The translations under genes and the position numbers were made by a program. A stretch of DNA of 64,000 nucleotides from Prevotella sp. (GTDB lineage Bacteria; Bacteroidota; Bacteroidia; Bacteroidales; Bacteroidaceae): assembly GCA_016291085.1 (NCBI GenBank), contig JAEEVW010000004.1, positions 57,602 to 121,601 of the forward strand. The letters are read 5' to 3'. The notes under the pieces were generated by a model. That model worked only from the letters and a program-made list of their open reading frames with translations, did not search any database and was not told the DNA's origin. This document shows, piece after piece, positions 6,204 through 15,264 of this stretch. Position 1 is the first letter of the stretch. Each line of letters begins with the position of its first letter.

Positions 6204-8600
6204 TTAGAACGGATAACCGATGGCGAAGTGGAGGGTATGGTTGCCCTTAAAGCCATCGATATTGAAATATCCTGACTTTCCTGTATTGTAGGGCACATGC
6301 AGGGCCAAGCCCCAGTCGAGGCGCAACACGAGGAATCCCAGGTCGTAGCGCAGACCCACGCCCGTTCCAAGGGCAAGGTCTTTGAAGAAATCTTTCAGGC
6401 GCAAACGCCCCTTCACGAAAACCATGTCAAAATACTCATCACCTCCAAAGGTTTCGTCAGTGTACCACACATTACCGGTGTCGAGGAACAGGGCTCCAAA
6501 GAGGTTGCCGAAGAGCTGGCGACGATATTCCAGATTCGCCACGAATTTTGCGTTACCATTCTGAAATATGTAACCATAATTCTTTACATTGAGTTGGGGG
6601 AAGGCACCCGGGCCGACACCACGGACCGAGAAGGCACGAATGCTGTTGGCACCGCCCGCATAGAACATCTCAGCCATAGGCACCCAGTTGCTGTTGCCAT
6701 AAGGATAGATGTAACCGGCATTGAGATGGGCTACAAGCGACGAGTTTTTACCAAGCGTCCACGTCTTGGTAAAGTCTGTTTCTATCTTCAGGAACTGGGA
6801 ATAGGGATTCTTGAAGAGCTTCTTGTCTTTCTCGTTCCACGAACTGCCTTTGAGCAAATAAAGCAACGACACGATATTGCCGGACTCTGCCAACGTCGTC
6901 TCCCAGCGGATGGGGTGTAACAAGCCAGACGGCGACGTATAAGTATATGTGTAGCGCATCTCGGGCGTGAAATAGTCTTCCATCGTTCCCAGCAGGTACG
7001 GATTATCGATCATGATCGAATCGAAAGCATTAGTCTTGCTGTTCATGAACTGGTACTTTACTGTCAGTGGCGAAAACTCATGGGTGCTCTGTGCCGAAGT
7101 CTTCCAGCGATAGGTCCACTCGCCTGACACTACATGCATCTTGTAGTAGCTTGGACGATAGATGATATCCGTTGAGACTTTGGCTGTCGTGGTAGGTGTC
7201 GTATAAAAACGCCGTCTGCGAACGATACGCCCATCCTTGTCGCGGCGCACGCGGTTTCCACCAAAGAACGGAGCAATGATACGCGGGAACTCGATGGAGG
7301 CATCGGCACCATACTCATAGTTATTCATTTGCGACCCTCCTTGGGTAGACCACTCGTAGGAGCCGTGAATATTGACGTCAATGAGTTCGCCCCCACGGAA
7401 GGCGTTACGACGGGTGACACCCATCTTAAGCTCCGGGCCCATGCGTCCGATGGTACGGGCATTGAAGTTGGTTTCGATGTAGTGGTCCCAAGGCTTTTCG
7501 AACACACAGTTCAGCGTCAGGTCCAGTGTGTCGCAGGCAGCTGTCGTATCGCGAGGGGTAAACGTAAAGTCCGTCATCGAGAAGAGTCCCATGGCATTGA
7601 TCTTGGCGATAGACTGCTGGTAGTTGTCGTAGCTGAAGAGCTGGCGGGGACGCAGTTTCATGTCGGCCATGAGCACACGGGTACGGATGGGAGGTTTCTT
7701 GCCAGAGAAACGAACGGTAAAGAAACGCCCGCTGACAGAGTCCGTAGGTTGTTCCATGAACGTTTTCTTCATATTGATATTGACCCTGCCGATGTACCAC
7801 TTATGAGTGGCTTCCACGGGAATATCCTTTGCCATGCGCAACTGAACCTGGGCCTTGCCGTCGACCTTAAAGGTATCAGCCAGGAACGAGGCATAGCTGG
7901 GCTGATAATAATAGAAACCATTATTGCGCAAGAGGGTGCTGATGCGCTGTCGCTCGGCGTCCAGACGACTGACCACAAAAGGATCGTCTCTGTGGACATA
8001 AGCCTCATCCAATGAAGCGCGTATCAGGGTGTCAGCCTCGGCAGGGAAGTCGTAATAGCCAATGCTGTCCAACAGGTATAGCCGTCCGGGATGCACGTCA
8101 TAAGCTATCTTTGCAGTCTTGGGATTCTTCCGCTGGATGACGTCGTATCCCACATTTCCATTGAAATAGCCGTTATTGCGCAACACGCCCTGAGCCACTT
8201 GTGCACGCAGTTCCGGATTCACCCACGACATCAGAACAGGCTGTTTGCCGAGGTTCTTGGTCATCCACTGGGCAAACTTGGAATCCTTGTCGTGATATTT
8301 GTTCCACACGGAGACGCGCCACGAGAATGGCAAGCGGTAATAGCTGCTGCCGAAAATGGCTCCATTGGGCGCTGTGGCCAAAGCAGCCTCCACCTCTTCC
8401 TGTGTCCGGGTGAAATTATCGTTCTTCTCGTAGTCGTCATAGGTAATCGCCTTCAGGCCCGTGAAGAGCTGGTCGTCTTCAGGGATATTCTTCGTCATAG
8501 AACACGAGACGAGAAACAGCACGGCCGATAACTTCGTTAACTTCGATAACTTCGAGCGAAGCGATAACTTCAGAAACTTGAATATACTATTCTTTCTCAT
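6204..8600 (-). CDS. tamL: TamL: lipoprotein BamA/TamA-family outer membrane assembly factor
   Basis: 798 residues. A signal peptide ends in a lipobox (AVLFLVSC, then SMTKNIPEDDQLF), marking it as the lipidated Bacteroidota version of TamA. POTRA-like regions lie at about residues 50-330 (…HPGRLYLLDSIGYYDF…). The C-terminal ~400 residues form an Omp85 barrel with GGANSIRAFSVRGVGPGAFP (the conserved lid-type RGxG region), YIFQNGNAKFVANLEYR and a final FAIGYPF with terminal aromatic. With TamB it should move or assemble proteins or lipids between inner and outer membranes. The ATG at 8600 overlaps the end of tamB by 14 bp. The signal-peptide n-region is expanded by repeats of an AAGTTA-type word (KFLKLSLRSKLSKLTKLS). 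Confidence 0.9.
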   Translation of the reverse strand: MRKNSIFKFLKLSLRSKLSKLTKLSAVLFLVSCSMTKNIPEDDQLFTGLKAITYDDYEKNDNFTRTQEEVEAALATAPNGAIFGSSYYRLPFSWRVSVWNKYHDKDSKFAQWMTKNLGKQPVLMSWVNPELRAQVAQGVLRNNGYFNGNVGYDVIQRKNPKTAKIAYDVHPGRLYLLDSIGYYDFPAEADTLIRASLDEAYVHRDDPFVVSRLDAERQRISTLLRNNGFYYYQPSYASFLADTFKVDGKAQVQLRMAKDIPVEATHKWYIGRVNINMKKTFMEQPTDSVSGRFFTVRFSGKKPPIRTRVLMADMKLRPRQLFSYDNYQQSIAKINAMGLFSMTDFTFTPRDTTAACDTLDLTLNCVFEKPWDHYIETNFNARTIGRMGPELKMGVTRRNAFRGGELIDVNIHGSYEWSTQGGSQMNNYEYGADASIEFPRIIAPFFGGNRVRRDKDGRIVRRRRFYTTPTTTAKVSTDIIYRPSYYKMHVVSGEWTYRWKTSAQSTHEFSPLTVKYQFMNSKTNAFDSIMIDNPYLLGTMEDYFTPEMRYTYTYTSPSGLLHPIRWETTLAESGNIVSLLYLLKGSSWNEKDKKLFKNPYSQFLKIETDFTKTWTLGKNSSLVAHLNAGYIYPYGNSNWVPMAEMFYAGGANSIRAFSVRGVGPGAFPQLNVKNYGYIFQNGNAKFVANLEYRRQLFGNLFGALFLDTGNVWYTDETFGGDEYFDMVFVKGRLRLKDFFKDLALGTGVGLRYDLGFLVLRLDWGLALHVPYNTGKSGYFNIDGFKGNHTLHFAIGYPF

Positions 8601-11600
8601 GGTTTGTCGTTGTTAGAGAATCGACGGGTGCGACGGGCATCGGCTGGGGACGCGGAGGCATGGTCGGCGTCTGGTCCTTGAAGCGGAAAATATCCCAGAA
8701 GCTCTGCAGCGAGCGTCGCCACGTAAAGCCTCCGCCATATTTCTGGGTATAGCCGTCGAGCCAGTCGTAGCTGTTGTTCTGATAGAACACGGTAATAAAC
8801 TTGTTGGCGGTATTGTCGAGACGATATTCCAGCGAGACATTGTCGAAGAACGAATTATTGCGCTGTTGCAGTTCAGCACCTGTCGACACCTTGCCGCCAA
8901 CAGTGATCTTCAATCGGTTGTTCATGAAACGCTTGGCAAACTTAAACGAATAGTCGGTATGCATGTTGCCAGCCGCATCCGTTGATTTGTCCATACCCAT
9001 CGACAAGTCAAGGGTGCGGAGCGCATTACCTGTAATATTGTTAATCTCGCTGTTCAGGAATGCACTGAGGGCTGAGTTCATGGAGAAAGCCCCCGTATTG
9101 CCGTCAGCCAGATACATGCCCGTGGTGAGCATCGTCACAGCGAGTTTTCCACGCTGTTCGGTGCCCATGGCCTGCAACTCGCCGTGCATTTCCATATCCT
9201 CAGGAGCGTCGAGGGTAAATTCAAGACCCATGTCGTTGAGCGTTTTTGTAATCTTTACGCCACAGTCGAACGTCACACTGCGCCCTACCCCACTGGCACC
9301 CGACACGGTGGCCTTGGTGCGCTCGGTGGCAGCGATATTCAGCGCGGGATTCATGGGGTCACCCGTGAACTCAATATACGAGCCGTCCTGAATGGTAAAT
9401 GTCTTCAGCGGGATGACAGGCAGTGAATACTTCATCTCTCCGTTCGACAGCGTATAGCGTCCACGCAACTGGAGATTATCGGCAGGAGAATACTGCATGC
9501 GCAACGTACCACCGCCCATCAGGTCGATATAGTTCGAATGATCGGTGTTCAGATAAGCCATGACATGGGCACCTTTCGACACGTCGATGGTCATATCCAT
9601 CTGGAAGCCATTCAGTGGCGGACGCTCGACGACAATCTGCGTGGTGTCACTGAAATCAGTAAACTTCACCAGTTCGTTCAACTGGTTGTCCGTCGTCAGA
9701 GGCGTGTCACGCAACACGTAGCTCATATCTGTCGAGCCCAGCACTTCCAGACGTCCACGCATCGAGAGGTTGTCCAGCGGACCGCTCATGCGGGCAAACA
9801 CGTTGACGAAAGCCTTGCCATAGGCGATGCTCTTCGGATTCTCCTCGGCACCGATAATCTGGTAGTCACGGGCCTGCATACGCAGATTGACCATCATCTT
9901 GTCTATATGGCTGAAGTCAACGTAACCCTGGATATTCAGCGGGTTGTTGTTATGGGCATAGACTGTGAAATTCTCGAGCAACAGCTGTGAATTCTGAATG
10001 CGCACGGGGTCGTTGTCGAAACGCAGTCGCACGCCATAGGGGATGCTCTCGACATACGACGAGTCAAGATAGATTTCTCCGTCCACCTTGGGAGCCAGGT
10101 TAGTTCCCTTGATGGTCAGCTCGCCTTCGCCATAGCCATGGAATCCGAACAGCTGATCAGGAATGAAACCGTTAGCCAGCGACAACGGCAGGCGCTCCAA
10201 CAGGAAACGGGCATCGATGCGGCCGTTATCCTTATTATAATAGGTACCCGTCAGCAGACCAATCTCCACGTCATCCTTCATCAGACGGGCCTCGACGGCA
10301 TGAGCGTCGTTCTCTTTCTGCAGATAGACCAATTCAGTGCTGACATTGCCGATAGGACTGCATTCGTAGGTCATGTCGCGCACTGCCATATCGCTGAGCA
10401 TCGAGATATGTCCGTCAGCATCCTGAACGACATGGAAATCGCCATTCAGCAGTCCAGTCATCTGTGGCAGATAGTAGGGCAAGACGGAGCTCACCTCACC
10501 CAGATTGACTTTGTTCAGCGAGACGGTGATATCCTGCAAGGCTGTGGGGTCGCTATCCTCTGAATAGATCTTCACACCCGTTCCGTCGTCAGCTATCAGG
10601 TCTATCTTCGTTTTCACCTTATTTTTTCGCGTTAACAACACGAAATTATCTTTGTTCAGGTTGAATTCCTTATAACCGATAGTAGGACGCTCAGGCATCA
10701 GATGCAGGTTGATGCCGCTGTCGACCATCTCGGCTTTGGCACCCAACCGGATTCCAAGCTTGTTGTCCGCATCGTAGTAGCGCACACCCACGGTAGCTCC
10801 CCGCTCCTGGAACAGCCCGTCGAACAAGGCATTGAACACAAACTGCGGATTCTTCTTGTTGTTGCGCACCTGTCCTTGGAACGACAGATGATCCTTACGC
10901 TGCACCAGAATGAAATTGATGGTATCCAGTCGCATGTCGCTCATGGTCAGCGAATGTACATAACCCTTGCCGTTCACACCTTCCTCAGGCGAGGTTCTCA
11001 TATCGAACAACAACGTCTTGAAGTCGAGGCCCTGATTGGTGTTCAGCAATGTGACGATGGGATTGTCATGCTTGCTCTCAATGTGCATCTTCATCACAGG
11101 CAGCAGTCGTCTGATAGCAGACTGGTCGATAATACGTTTGTCGAACTGTGCCATCACCGTGTCGCCAAGAGTAGTAATGCGTTTCAACAATCGCTCGTAG
11201 TCGCCGCTGGCATCGAGCTTCACGATGAAGTCACCGCTCTGAGCCCGCAGATAAGTGGTATCTGGACGTGCCTTCACGAGCAGTCCGATATCGCCTGGAC
11301 GATAGATATGGCTCGAATCGCTGATGGTCAGGTCGTTGAAGAGTCCGCTTACCACATGCGTCAGTTTCATGTCGCTGTTCACATCGACATGCCCGCAGAA
11401 TCCGATGCTCAGCGGATATGCCGTCAGTCCCATCGTATAGAAGTCCACCTCATGGATATCGGCAGTCAGTGTGGCGTCAATCTGCTGTTTCTTCATCAGG
11501 GCGTCCACAGTCACCAATCCCCGCATCAGTTCATTATCGCTACGAATCTCAGCCCTTGCCTGGCCGTTATTGACATCTGCATTTGCTGTCAGATGGTCCA

Positions 11601-13149
11601 TATTCCAATGGCCGTATCGCAAATGGTGTATCTTTGCCTCGGCCTGCATGGTGGTTCGAGGCGAGAAGATGTCCGTTCCCTGTCCCTTGGCAGTGACGTC
11701 GGCACTGACGGTATAGAACGAGTCGCGAGGCATAAAGTGGTGCAGGTTCAATTGGTCAATCTGTGCTGTCAGGTCGTAACGCATCACGTCAGCATTGAGC
11801 ATACCCTTGGCCTTCACCATGCCCCCACCTTCGCGCAACGTCACATCAGCAGCATAGTTGGCACCATCGGCTTTCACCCTGCCAGCAGCCCGCATCCCAT
11901 TGGGAATGCGATAGTTGCGCTGTACGTCACGAGGCAATGCTGCCATCACGAAACCTAAGTCCTGCGTCTGGGCATCGAACGTCACATCGGCACGCAGACG
12001 TTTCAAATCGTTCAGATTGGCCACGAATCCGTCAGCCTTGGCGGCAAAGGCGGTAGGCAGCGAGACGTCCAAGTCCGAGAATTCCATATAGTCCATGTTG
12101 CCGTTCACGCTACCCTTTGCCGTGAGCGGATATATCGGCCAGCGTTCCTGCATAGCCTTAGGCAGGGCTGTCAGGAAGGGCATCAGGTCTTTACGTCCCA
12201 GCTGAGCATCCATCTTCAGACGCATCTTGCCAGGATTGATGGAGTCAGTAAACGACAGGGGCATATCCAGCTCTACCAGCAGGTCGCTATCGGGTGTCTT
12301 CAGCATGAATCGAGGCACCCTGACACTGTCGTTCACCATCGTGACGGGTCCTGCCTGCATGGCAAACTGACCTATGAACACACCCCCCTCCGTCTCCCCC
12401 GAGGGGGAGTGACTGAAGCCTCCCCTCGGGGAGGTTTGGTGGGGGTTCCAATACCGCAGCGCTCCGTCCGTCCACGTCACACTACCGACGCTATATGCGG
12501 GTGTTCCCAGATCTGCCAGCAGTTCCACGACTTTCAGTTCGCCCATGTGGGCAAGGACGTTGACGGTGTCGCCTGACAGATGCAACGCCAAGTCACTCTG
12601 GCTAATGGTCACGCTGTCGGCTCGTATTACCCACAACGTCTTTGTCGTCGTAGTATCCTCAGGCACTGAGTCGCGCAGCTGTACGTCCAACCGTGCATTC
12701 TCCAGCACAGCACCGTTTACTTCTACTGTCTGTTTGTCCAAGTCAATACCCTTACTGGTTAGTGCCAGTCGTTTGAAGTCGCCCTTCACGCAGGCAGCGT
12801 CAATGAAACCGTTGGTATTGAGTTTCGTGTTGGTAATCTCCAGTTCGTTAATGATCACCTTCTTCTTCAGCAAGGGCCACAGCTGCACGTCTACCTTCAT
12901 GTGCTCCAAGTCAGCAAGGGTATCCTGCTTGTCAATAACCTTGAAATCGTCGATAGACAAATCCAAGGGAAAAGCAAGATTCACATGGCCCACACTGATG
13001 TGCATTCCAGTCTTTTCAGAGGCTATCTCAGCCACTTTGTCCACCGCCCAATTCTGAACAGGGGGCAGATAGAGCAACACCGTCAGTACTGCGAACAGCA
13101 GCACTGGACTTAGCAAAATGCCCAATATCCACCAGAATGCCTTTTTCAT
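8587..13149 (-). CDS. tamB: TamB-like translocation/assembly module protein
   Basis: 1520 residues. An N-terminal signal anchor (MKKAFWWILGILLSPVLLFA) is followed by an AsmA-like start, a very long beta-rich periplasmic body and a C-terminal DUF490/TamB domain ending in a barrel-docking segment (…ITVGGKVSTGAELQQRNNSF…, then TVFYQNNSYDWLDGYTQKYG). It spans the periplasm and docks on TamL. The ATG at 13149 is chosen because the hydrophobic anchor begins there; the reading frame continues upstream only through a repeat element. Residues ~235-256 (HQTSPRGGFSHSPSGETEGG) come entirely from an inserted palindromic element, apparently tolerated. The last 30 residues are Pro-rich. Lies 11 bp after rluA. 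Confidence 0.9.
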   Translation of the reverse strand: MKKAFWWILGILLSPVLLFAVLTVLLYLPPVQNWAVDKVAEIASEKTGMHISVGHVNLAFPLDLSIDDFKVIDKQDTLADLEHMKVDVQLWPLLKKKVIINELEITNTKLNTNGFIDAACVKGDFKRLALTSKGIDLDKQTVEVNGAVLENARLDVQLRDSVPEDTTTTKTLWVIRADSVTISQSDLALHLSGDTVNVLAHMGELKVVELLADLGTPAYSVGSVTWTDGALRYWNPHQTSPRGGFSHSPSGETEGGVFIGQFAMQAGPVTMVNDSVRVPRFMLKTPDSDLLVELDMPLSFTDSINPGKMRLKMDAQLGRKDLMPFLTALPKAMQERWPIYPLTAKGSVNGNMDYMEFSDLDVSLPTAFAAKADGFVANLNDLKRLRADVTFDAQTQDLGFVMAALPRDVQRNYRIPNGMRAAGRVKADGANYAADVTLREGGGMVKAKGMLNADVMRYDLTAQIDQLNLHHFMPRDSFYTVSADVTAKGQGTDIFSPRTTMQAEAKIHHLRYGHWNMDHLTANADVNNGQARAEIRSDNELMRGLVTVDALMKKQQIDATLTADIHEVDFYTMGLTAYPLSIGFCGHVDVNSDMKLTHVVSGLFNDLTISDSSHIYRPGDIGLLVKARPDTTYLRAQSGDFIVKLDASGDYERLLKRITTLGDTVMAQFDKRIIDQSAIRRLLPVMKMHIESKHDNPIVTLLNTNQGLDFKTLLFDMRTSPEEGVNGKGYVHSLTMSDMRLDTINFILVQRKDHLSFQGQVRNNKKNPQFVFNALFDGLFQERGATVGVRYYDADNKLGIRLGAKAEMVDSGINLHLMPERPTIGYKEFNLNKDNFVLLTRKNKVKTKIDLIADDGTGVKIYSEDSDPTALQDITVSLNKVNLGEVSSVLPYYLPQMTGLLNGDFHVVQDADGHISMLSDMAVRDMTYECSPIGNVSTELVYLQKENDAHAVEARLMKDDVEIGLLTGTYYNKDNGRIDARFLLERLPLSLANGFIPDQLFGFHGYGEGELTIKGTNLAPKVDGEIYLDSSYVESIPYGVRLRFDNDPVRIQNSQLLLENFTVYAHNNNPLNIQGYVDFSHIDKMMVNLRMQARDYQIIGAEENPKSIAYGKAFVNVFARMSGPLDNLSMRGRLEVLGSTDMSYVLRDTPLTTDNQLNELVKFTDFSDTTQIVVERPPLNGFQMDMTIDVSKGAHVMAYLNTDHSNYIDLMGGGTLRMQYSPADNLQLRGRYTLSNGEMKYSLPVIPLKTFTIQDGSYIEFTGDPMNPALNIAATERTKATVSGASGVGRSVTFDCGVKITKTLNDMGLEFTLDAPEDMEMHGELQAMGTEQRGKLAVTMLTTGMYLADGNTGAFSMNSALSAFLNSEINNITGNALRTLDLSMGMDKSTDAAGNMHTDYSFKFAKRFMNNRLKITVGGKVSTGAELQQRNNSFFDNVSLEYRLDNTANKFITVFYQNNSYDWLDGYTQKYGGGFTWRRSLQSFWDIFRFKDQTPTMPPRPQPMPVAPVDSLTTTNHEKE
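12382..12447 (-). repeat. In-frame palindromic element, copy A (inside tamB)
   Basis: About 66 nt with two GC hairpins: CTCCCCCGAGGGGGAG and CCTCCCCTCGGGGAGG, followed by TTTGGTGGGGGTT. It reads in frame through tamB as HQTSPRGGFSHSPSGETEGG. Two more copies in the same orientation lie at 13170 and 13622. Confidence 0.85.
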
Positions 13150-13160
13150 CTTTGAACTAT

Positions 13161-13976
13161 TTACTTCGACCCCCTTCCGTCTCCCCCGAGGGGGGGAGTG
13201 ACTGAAGCCTCCCCTCGGGGAGGTTTGGTGGGGGTATCTACCTCTCGCCATAGCTTGTCCTCTGGCAATGGAGCCTCAACAATGATATTTTCTTTCGAGA
13301 CAGGATGTACGAACTCCACCCTGCGAGCCAGCAACGATATGCTACCATCAGGATTCGAACGCTTGGCACCATATTTCAAGTCTCCTTTGATGGGGTGCCC
13401 CATAGCCGACAGCTGACAGCGTATCTGGTGGTGGCGACCCGTCATCAGGTTCACCTCCAACAACGTATAATGCTCCAAGTGACCTATCACACGATATTTC
13501 AGCACCGCTTTCTTCGAGCCTGGCACCTCATGGTCGTAGGCATAGCTTTTGTTCTGCTTCTCATTACGCGTCAGCCAGTGCTCAAGCACGTGCCACTCGT
13601 CGTTCTGTCCTTCGACTTTCGACCCCTCTCCGTCTCCCCCGAGGGGGAGTGACACGAAGCCTCCCCGCGGGGAGGTTTGGTGGGGGTTCATCTCCACCAG
13701 CGCCCAATACGTCTTGTGCACCTCGCCCTTGCGAAACATCTCGTTCAGTCTGGTCAACGCCTTCGATGTACGGGCAAAGACTACCAGCCCGCTGACAGGA
13801 CGGTCCAGGCGATGCACTACTCCCAAGAAGACTGCGCCAGGTTTCTGGTACTTCTCCTTGATATAGTCCTTTACCGTCTCCGACAAGGGGATATCGCCTG
13901 TCTTATCGCCCTGCACGATCTCACCGCTCTGCTTGGCGACGATAATGATATGATTGTCTTCGTAGATAACCTGCAT
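13161..13976 (-). CDS. RluA-family RNA pseudouridine synthase
   Basis: 271 residues; isomerises uridine to pseudouridine in rRNA or tRNA. The catalytic block is GVVHRLDRPVSGLVVFA with Asp58. Further family blocks are KTYWALVE, and RHHQIRCQLSAMGHPIKGDL with KYGAKR. There is no S4 domain, so it resembles the short RluA/RluC-like group; the RNA target cannot be told. Two stretches are foreign: residues ~97-120 (PHQTSPRGGFVSLPLGGDG…) and the C-terminal ~24 residues (PTKPPRGEASVTPPLGGDG…) are translated from palindromic elements. Removing the first joins WALVE to the normal LEHWLTRNEKQNKSY block, so it looks like an insertion in a surface loop. Part of the GH2-dNK-dNK-rluA-tamB-tamL run. Confidence 0.88.
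   Translation of the reverse strand: MQVIYEDNHIIIVAKQSGEIVQGDKTGDIPLSETVKDYIKEKYQKPGAVFLGVVHRLDRPVSGLVVFARTSKALTRLNEMFRKGEVHKTYWALVEMNPHQTSPRGGFVSLPLGGDGEGSKVEGQNDEWHVLEHWLTRNEKQNKSYAYDHEVPGSKKAVLKYRVIGHLEHYTLLEVNLMTGRHHQIRCQLSAMGHPIKGDLKYGAKRSNPDGSISLLARRVEFVHPVSKENIIVEAPLPEDKLWREVDTPTKPPRGEASVTPPLGGDGRGSK
13170..13235 (-). repeat. Palindromic element, copy B (3' end of rluA)
   Basis: Same two-hairpin element as copies A and C, with the first hairpin's G-run two bases longer. It forms the last ~22 codons of rluA in a different frame (TKPPRGEASVTPPLGGDG) and ends just before the tamB start. Confidence 0.85.
13622..13688 (-). repeat. In-frame palindromic element, copy C (inside rluA)
   Basis: Same element, with the second hairpin reading CCTCCCCGCGGGGAGG instead of CCTCCCCTCGGGGAGG and one extra base between hairpins. 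It is translated within rluA as HQTSPRGGFVSLPLGGDGEG. Confidence 0.85.
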
Positions 13977-13978
13977 AG

Positions 13979-14599
13979 CTATTCCATGGGGAAGAGGCCA
14001 TAGAGTTTGGCATCAATCATGTCTGTTACCTGCTTGAGGTGCTCAGGATTGTCGCCAAACTTACAATGGTCGCCATCGACGATAATCAGTGGGCCTTTAT
14101 AAGTAGCTATCCAATCTTCATAGCGTTTCTCAAGGCCCTGCAGATAGTCGAGACGCATGGTTTGCTCGTACTCACGGCCACGTTTCTGAATCTGCGCCAC
14201 GAGCGTAGGGATGCTGGAGCGGATATAGATCATGAGATCGGGCAACTTCACCAGCGACATCATCAAATCGAAGAGGTCGGTATAGTTTTCGAAATCACGG
14301 TCGCTCATCATTCCCTGACCATGCAAGTTCGGAGCAAAGATGCGTGCATCCTCGAAAATGGTACGATCCTGGATGATGACTTCCTTTGATTTGGAGATTT
14401 CCACCACCTCTTTGAAACGCTTGTTCAGGAAATACACCTGCAGGTTGAACGACCAGCGAGGCATGTCGGCATAGAAATCGGCCAAATAGGGATTATTGTC
14501 GACGGGTTCGAAACGCGGCGTCCATCCGTAACGGTGCGCCAGGAGTTTGGTGAGCGTGGTCTTGCCACTGCCTATGTTTCCAGCTATTGCGATATGCAT
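13979..14599 (-). CDS. Deoxynucleoside kinase (second of a pair)
   Basis: 206 residues; phosphorylates deoxynucleosides with ATP for nucleotide salvage. The P-loop is GNIGSGKTTLTK near the start, the ERS-equivalent motif is QDRTIFEDARIF, and the LID region is KRGREYEQTMRLDYL. It is 2 bp upstream of rluA and follows a paralogue with the same layout. In related bacteria such pairs divide deoxyadenosine/deoxycytidine and deoxyguanosine activity; which is which cannot be told from sequence alone. Confidence 0.88.
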   Translation of the reverse strand: MHIAIAGNIGSGKTTLTKLLAHRYGWTPRFEPVDNNPYLADFYADMPRWSFNLQVYFLNKRFKEVVEISKSKEVIIQDRTIFEDARIFAPNLHGQGMMSDRDFENYTDLFDLMMSLVKLPDLMIYIRSSIPTLVAQIQKRGREYEQTMRLDYLQGLEKRYEDWIATYKGPLIIVDGDHCKFGDNPEHLKQVTDMIDAKLYGLFPME

Positions 14600-14629
14600 A
14601 TTTTTGGGAAGTTAAAGAAGTTAAAGGAG

Positions 14630-15259
14630 TTATTCTTTTTGATTCGAGAAGAGTCCGAAGAGGGTACGGTCGATGCGGTCGACAATCAGGGCGAAGTCCT
14701 TGGAGCGATTCAGAAAGTCGAGATCATCCTTCTCGATAGTCATTACCTGCCCAGGATACTTGTGGTAGATGAAGTCCTCATAGCGTTCGTTCAGATTCTG
14801 CAGGTAATCGAGCTGGATAGTCTGCTCGTATTCTCTGCCCCGTTTCTGGATATTACCCACTAGATGAGGTACGGAAGCCCGCAGATAAATCATGAGGTCT
14901 GGAAGACGGACCATCGACATCATCTGTTCGAAAAGCTCCATATACGTCAGGTAGTCGCGCTCGGAAAGATTTCCCATCGCTTTGTTGTTCTGCATGAACA
15001 CATAAACCCCCTCGTAAATGGTACGGTCCTGAATAATCGTATGATCCGCCTCGGCGATGGCCAGCAGATCCCGGAAGCGCTCCTTCAGAAAGTAAACCTC
15101 CAGATTAAACGACCAGCGGTGAATGTCACGATAGTAGTCTTCGAGATAGGGATTATGCTCGACGGCCTCATAGCGTGGTTCCCATCCGTAGTGCTTGGCA
15201 AGCATCTTTGTGAGTGTCGACTTGCCGCTTCCTATGTTTCCTGCTACAGCGATATGCAT
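14630..15259 (-). CDS. Deoxynucleoside kinase (first of a pair)
   Basis: 209 residues, a clear paralogue of the kinase at 13979 with P-loop GNIGSGKSTLTK, QDRTIYEGVYVF and KRGREYEQTIQLDYL. The differences around the second motif (EGVYVF versus EDARIF) lie near the substrate base pocket, suggesting the two differ in nucleoside preference. It starts 5 bp after the GH2 stop, so it is probably translated from the same message. The 30-bp gap to the next kinase carries a small AAGTTAAAG repeat. Confidence 0.88.
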   Translation of the reverse strand: MHIAVAGNIGSGKSTLTKMLAKHYGWEPRYEAVEHNPYLEDYYRDIHRWSFNLEVYFLKERFRDLLAIAEADHTIIQDRTIYEGVYVFMQNNKAMGNLSERDYLTYMELFEQMMSMVRLPDLMIYLRASVPHLVGNIQKRGREYEQTIQLDYLQNLNERYEDFIYHKYPGQVMTIEKDDLDFLNRSKDFALIVDRIDRTLFGLFSNQKE

Positions 15260-15264
15260 GGTGT

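Noticed and set aside
8530..8580. loxP-like ATAACTTCG words in tamL
   Set aside because: They are part of a low-complexity AAGTTA-type repeat and lack the paired arms and spacer of a recombinase site.
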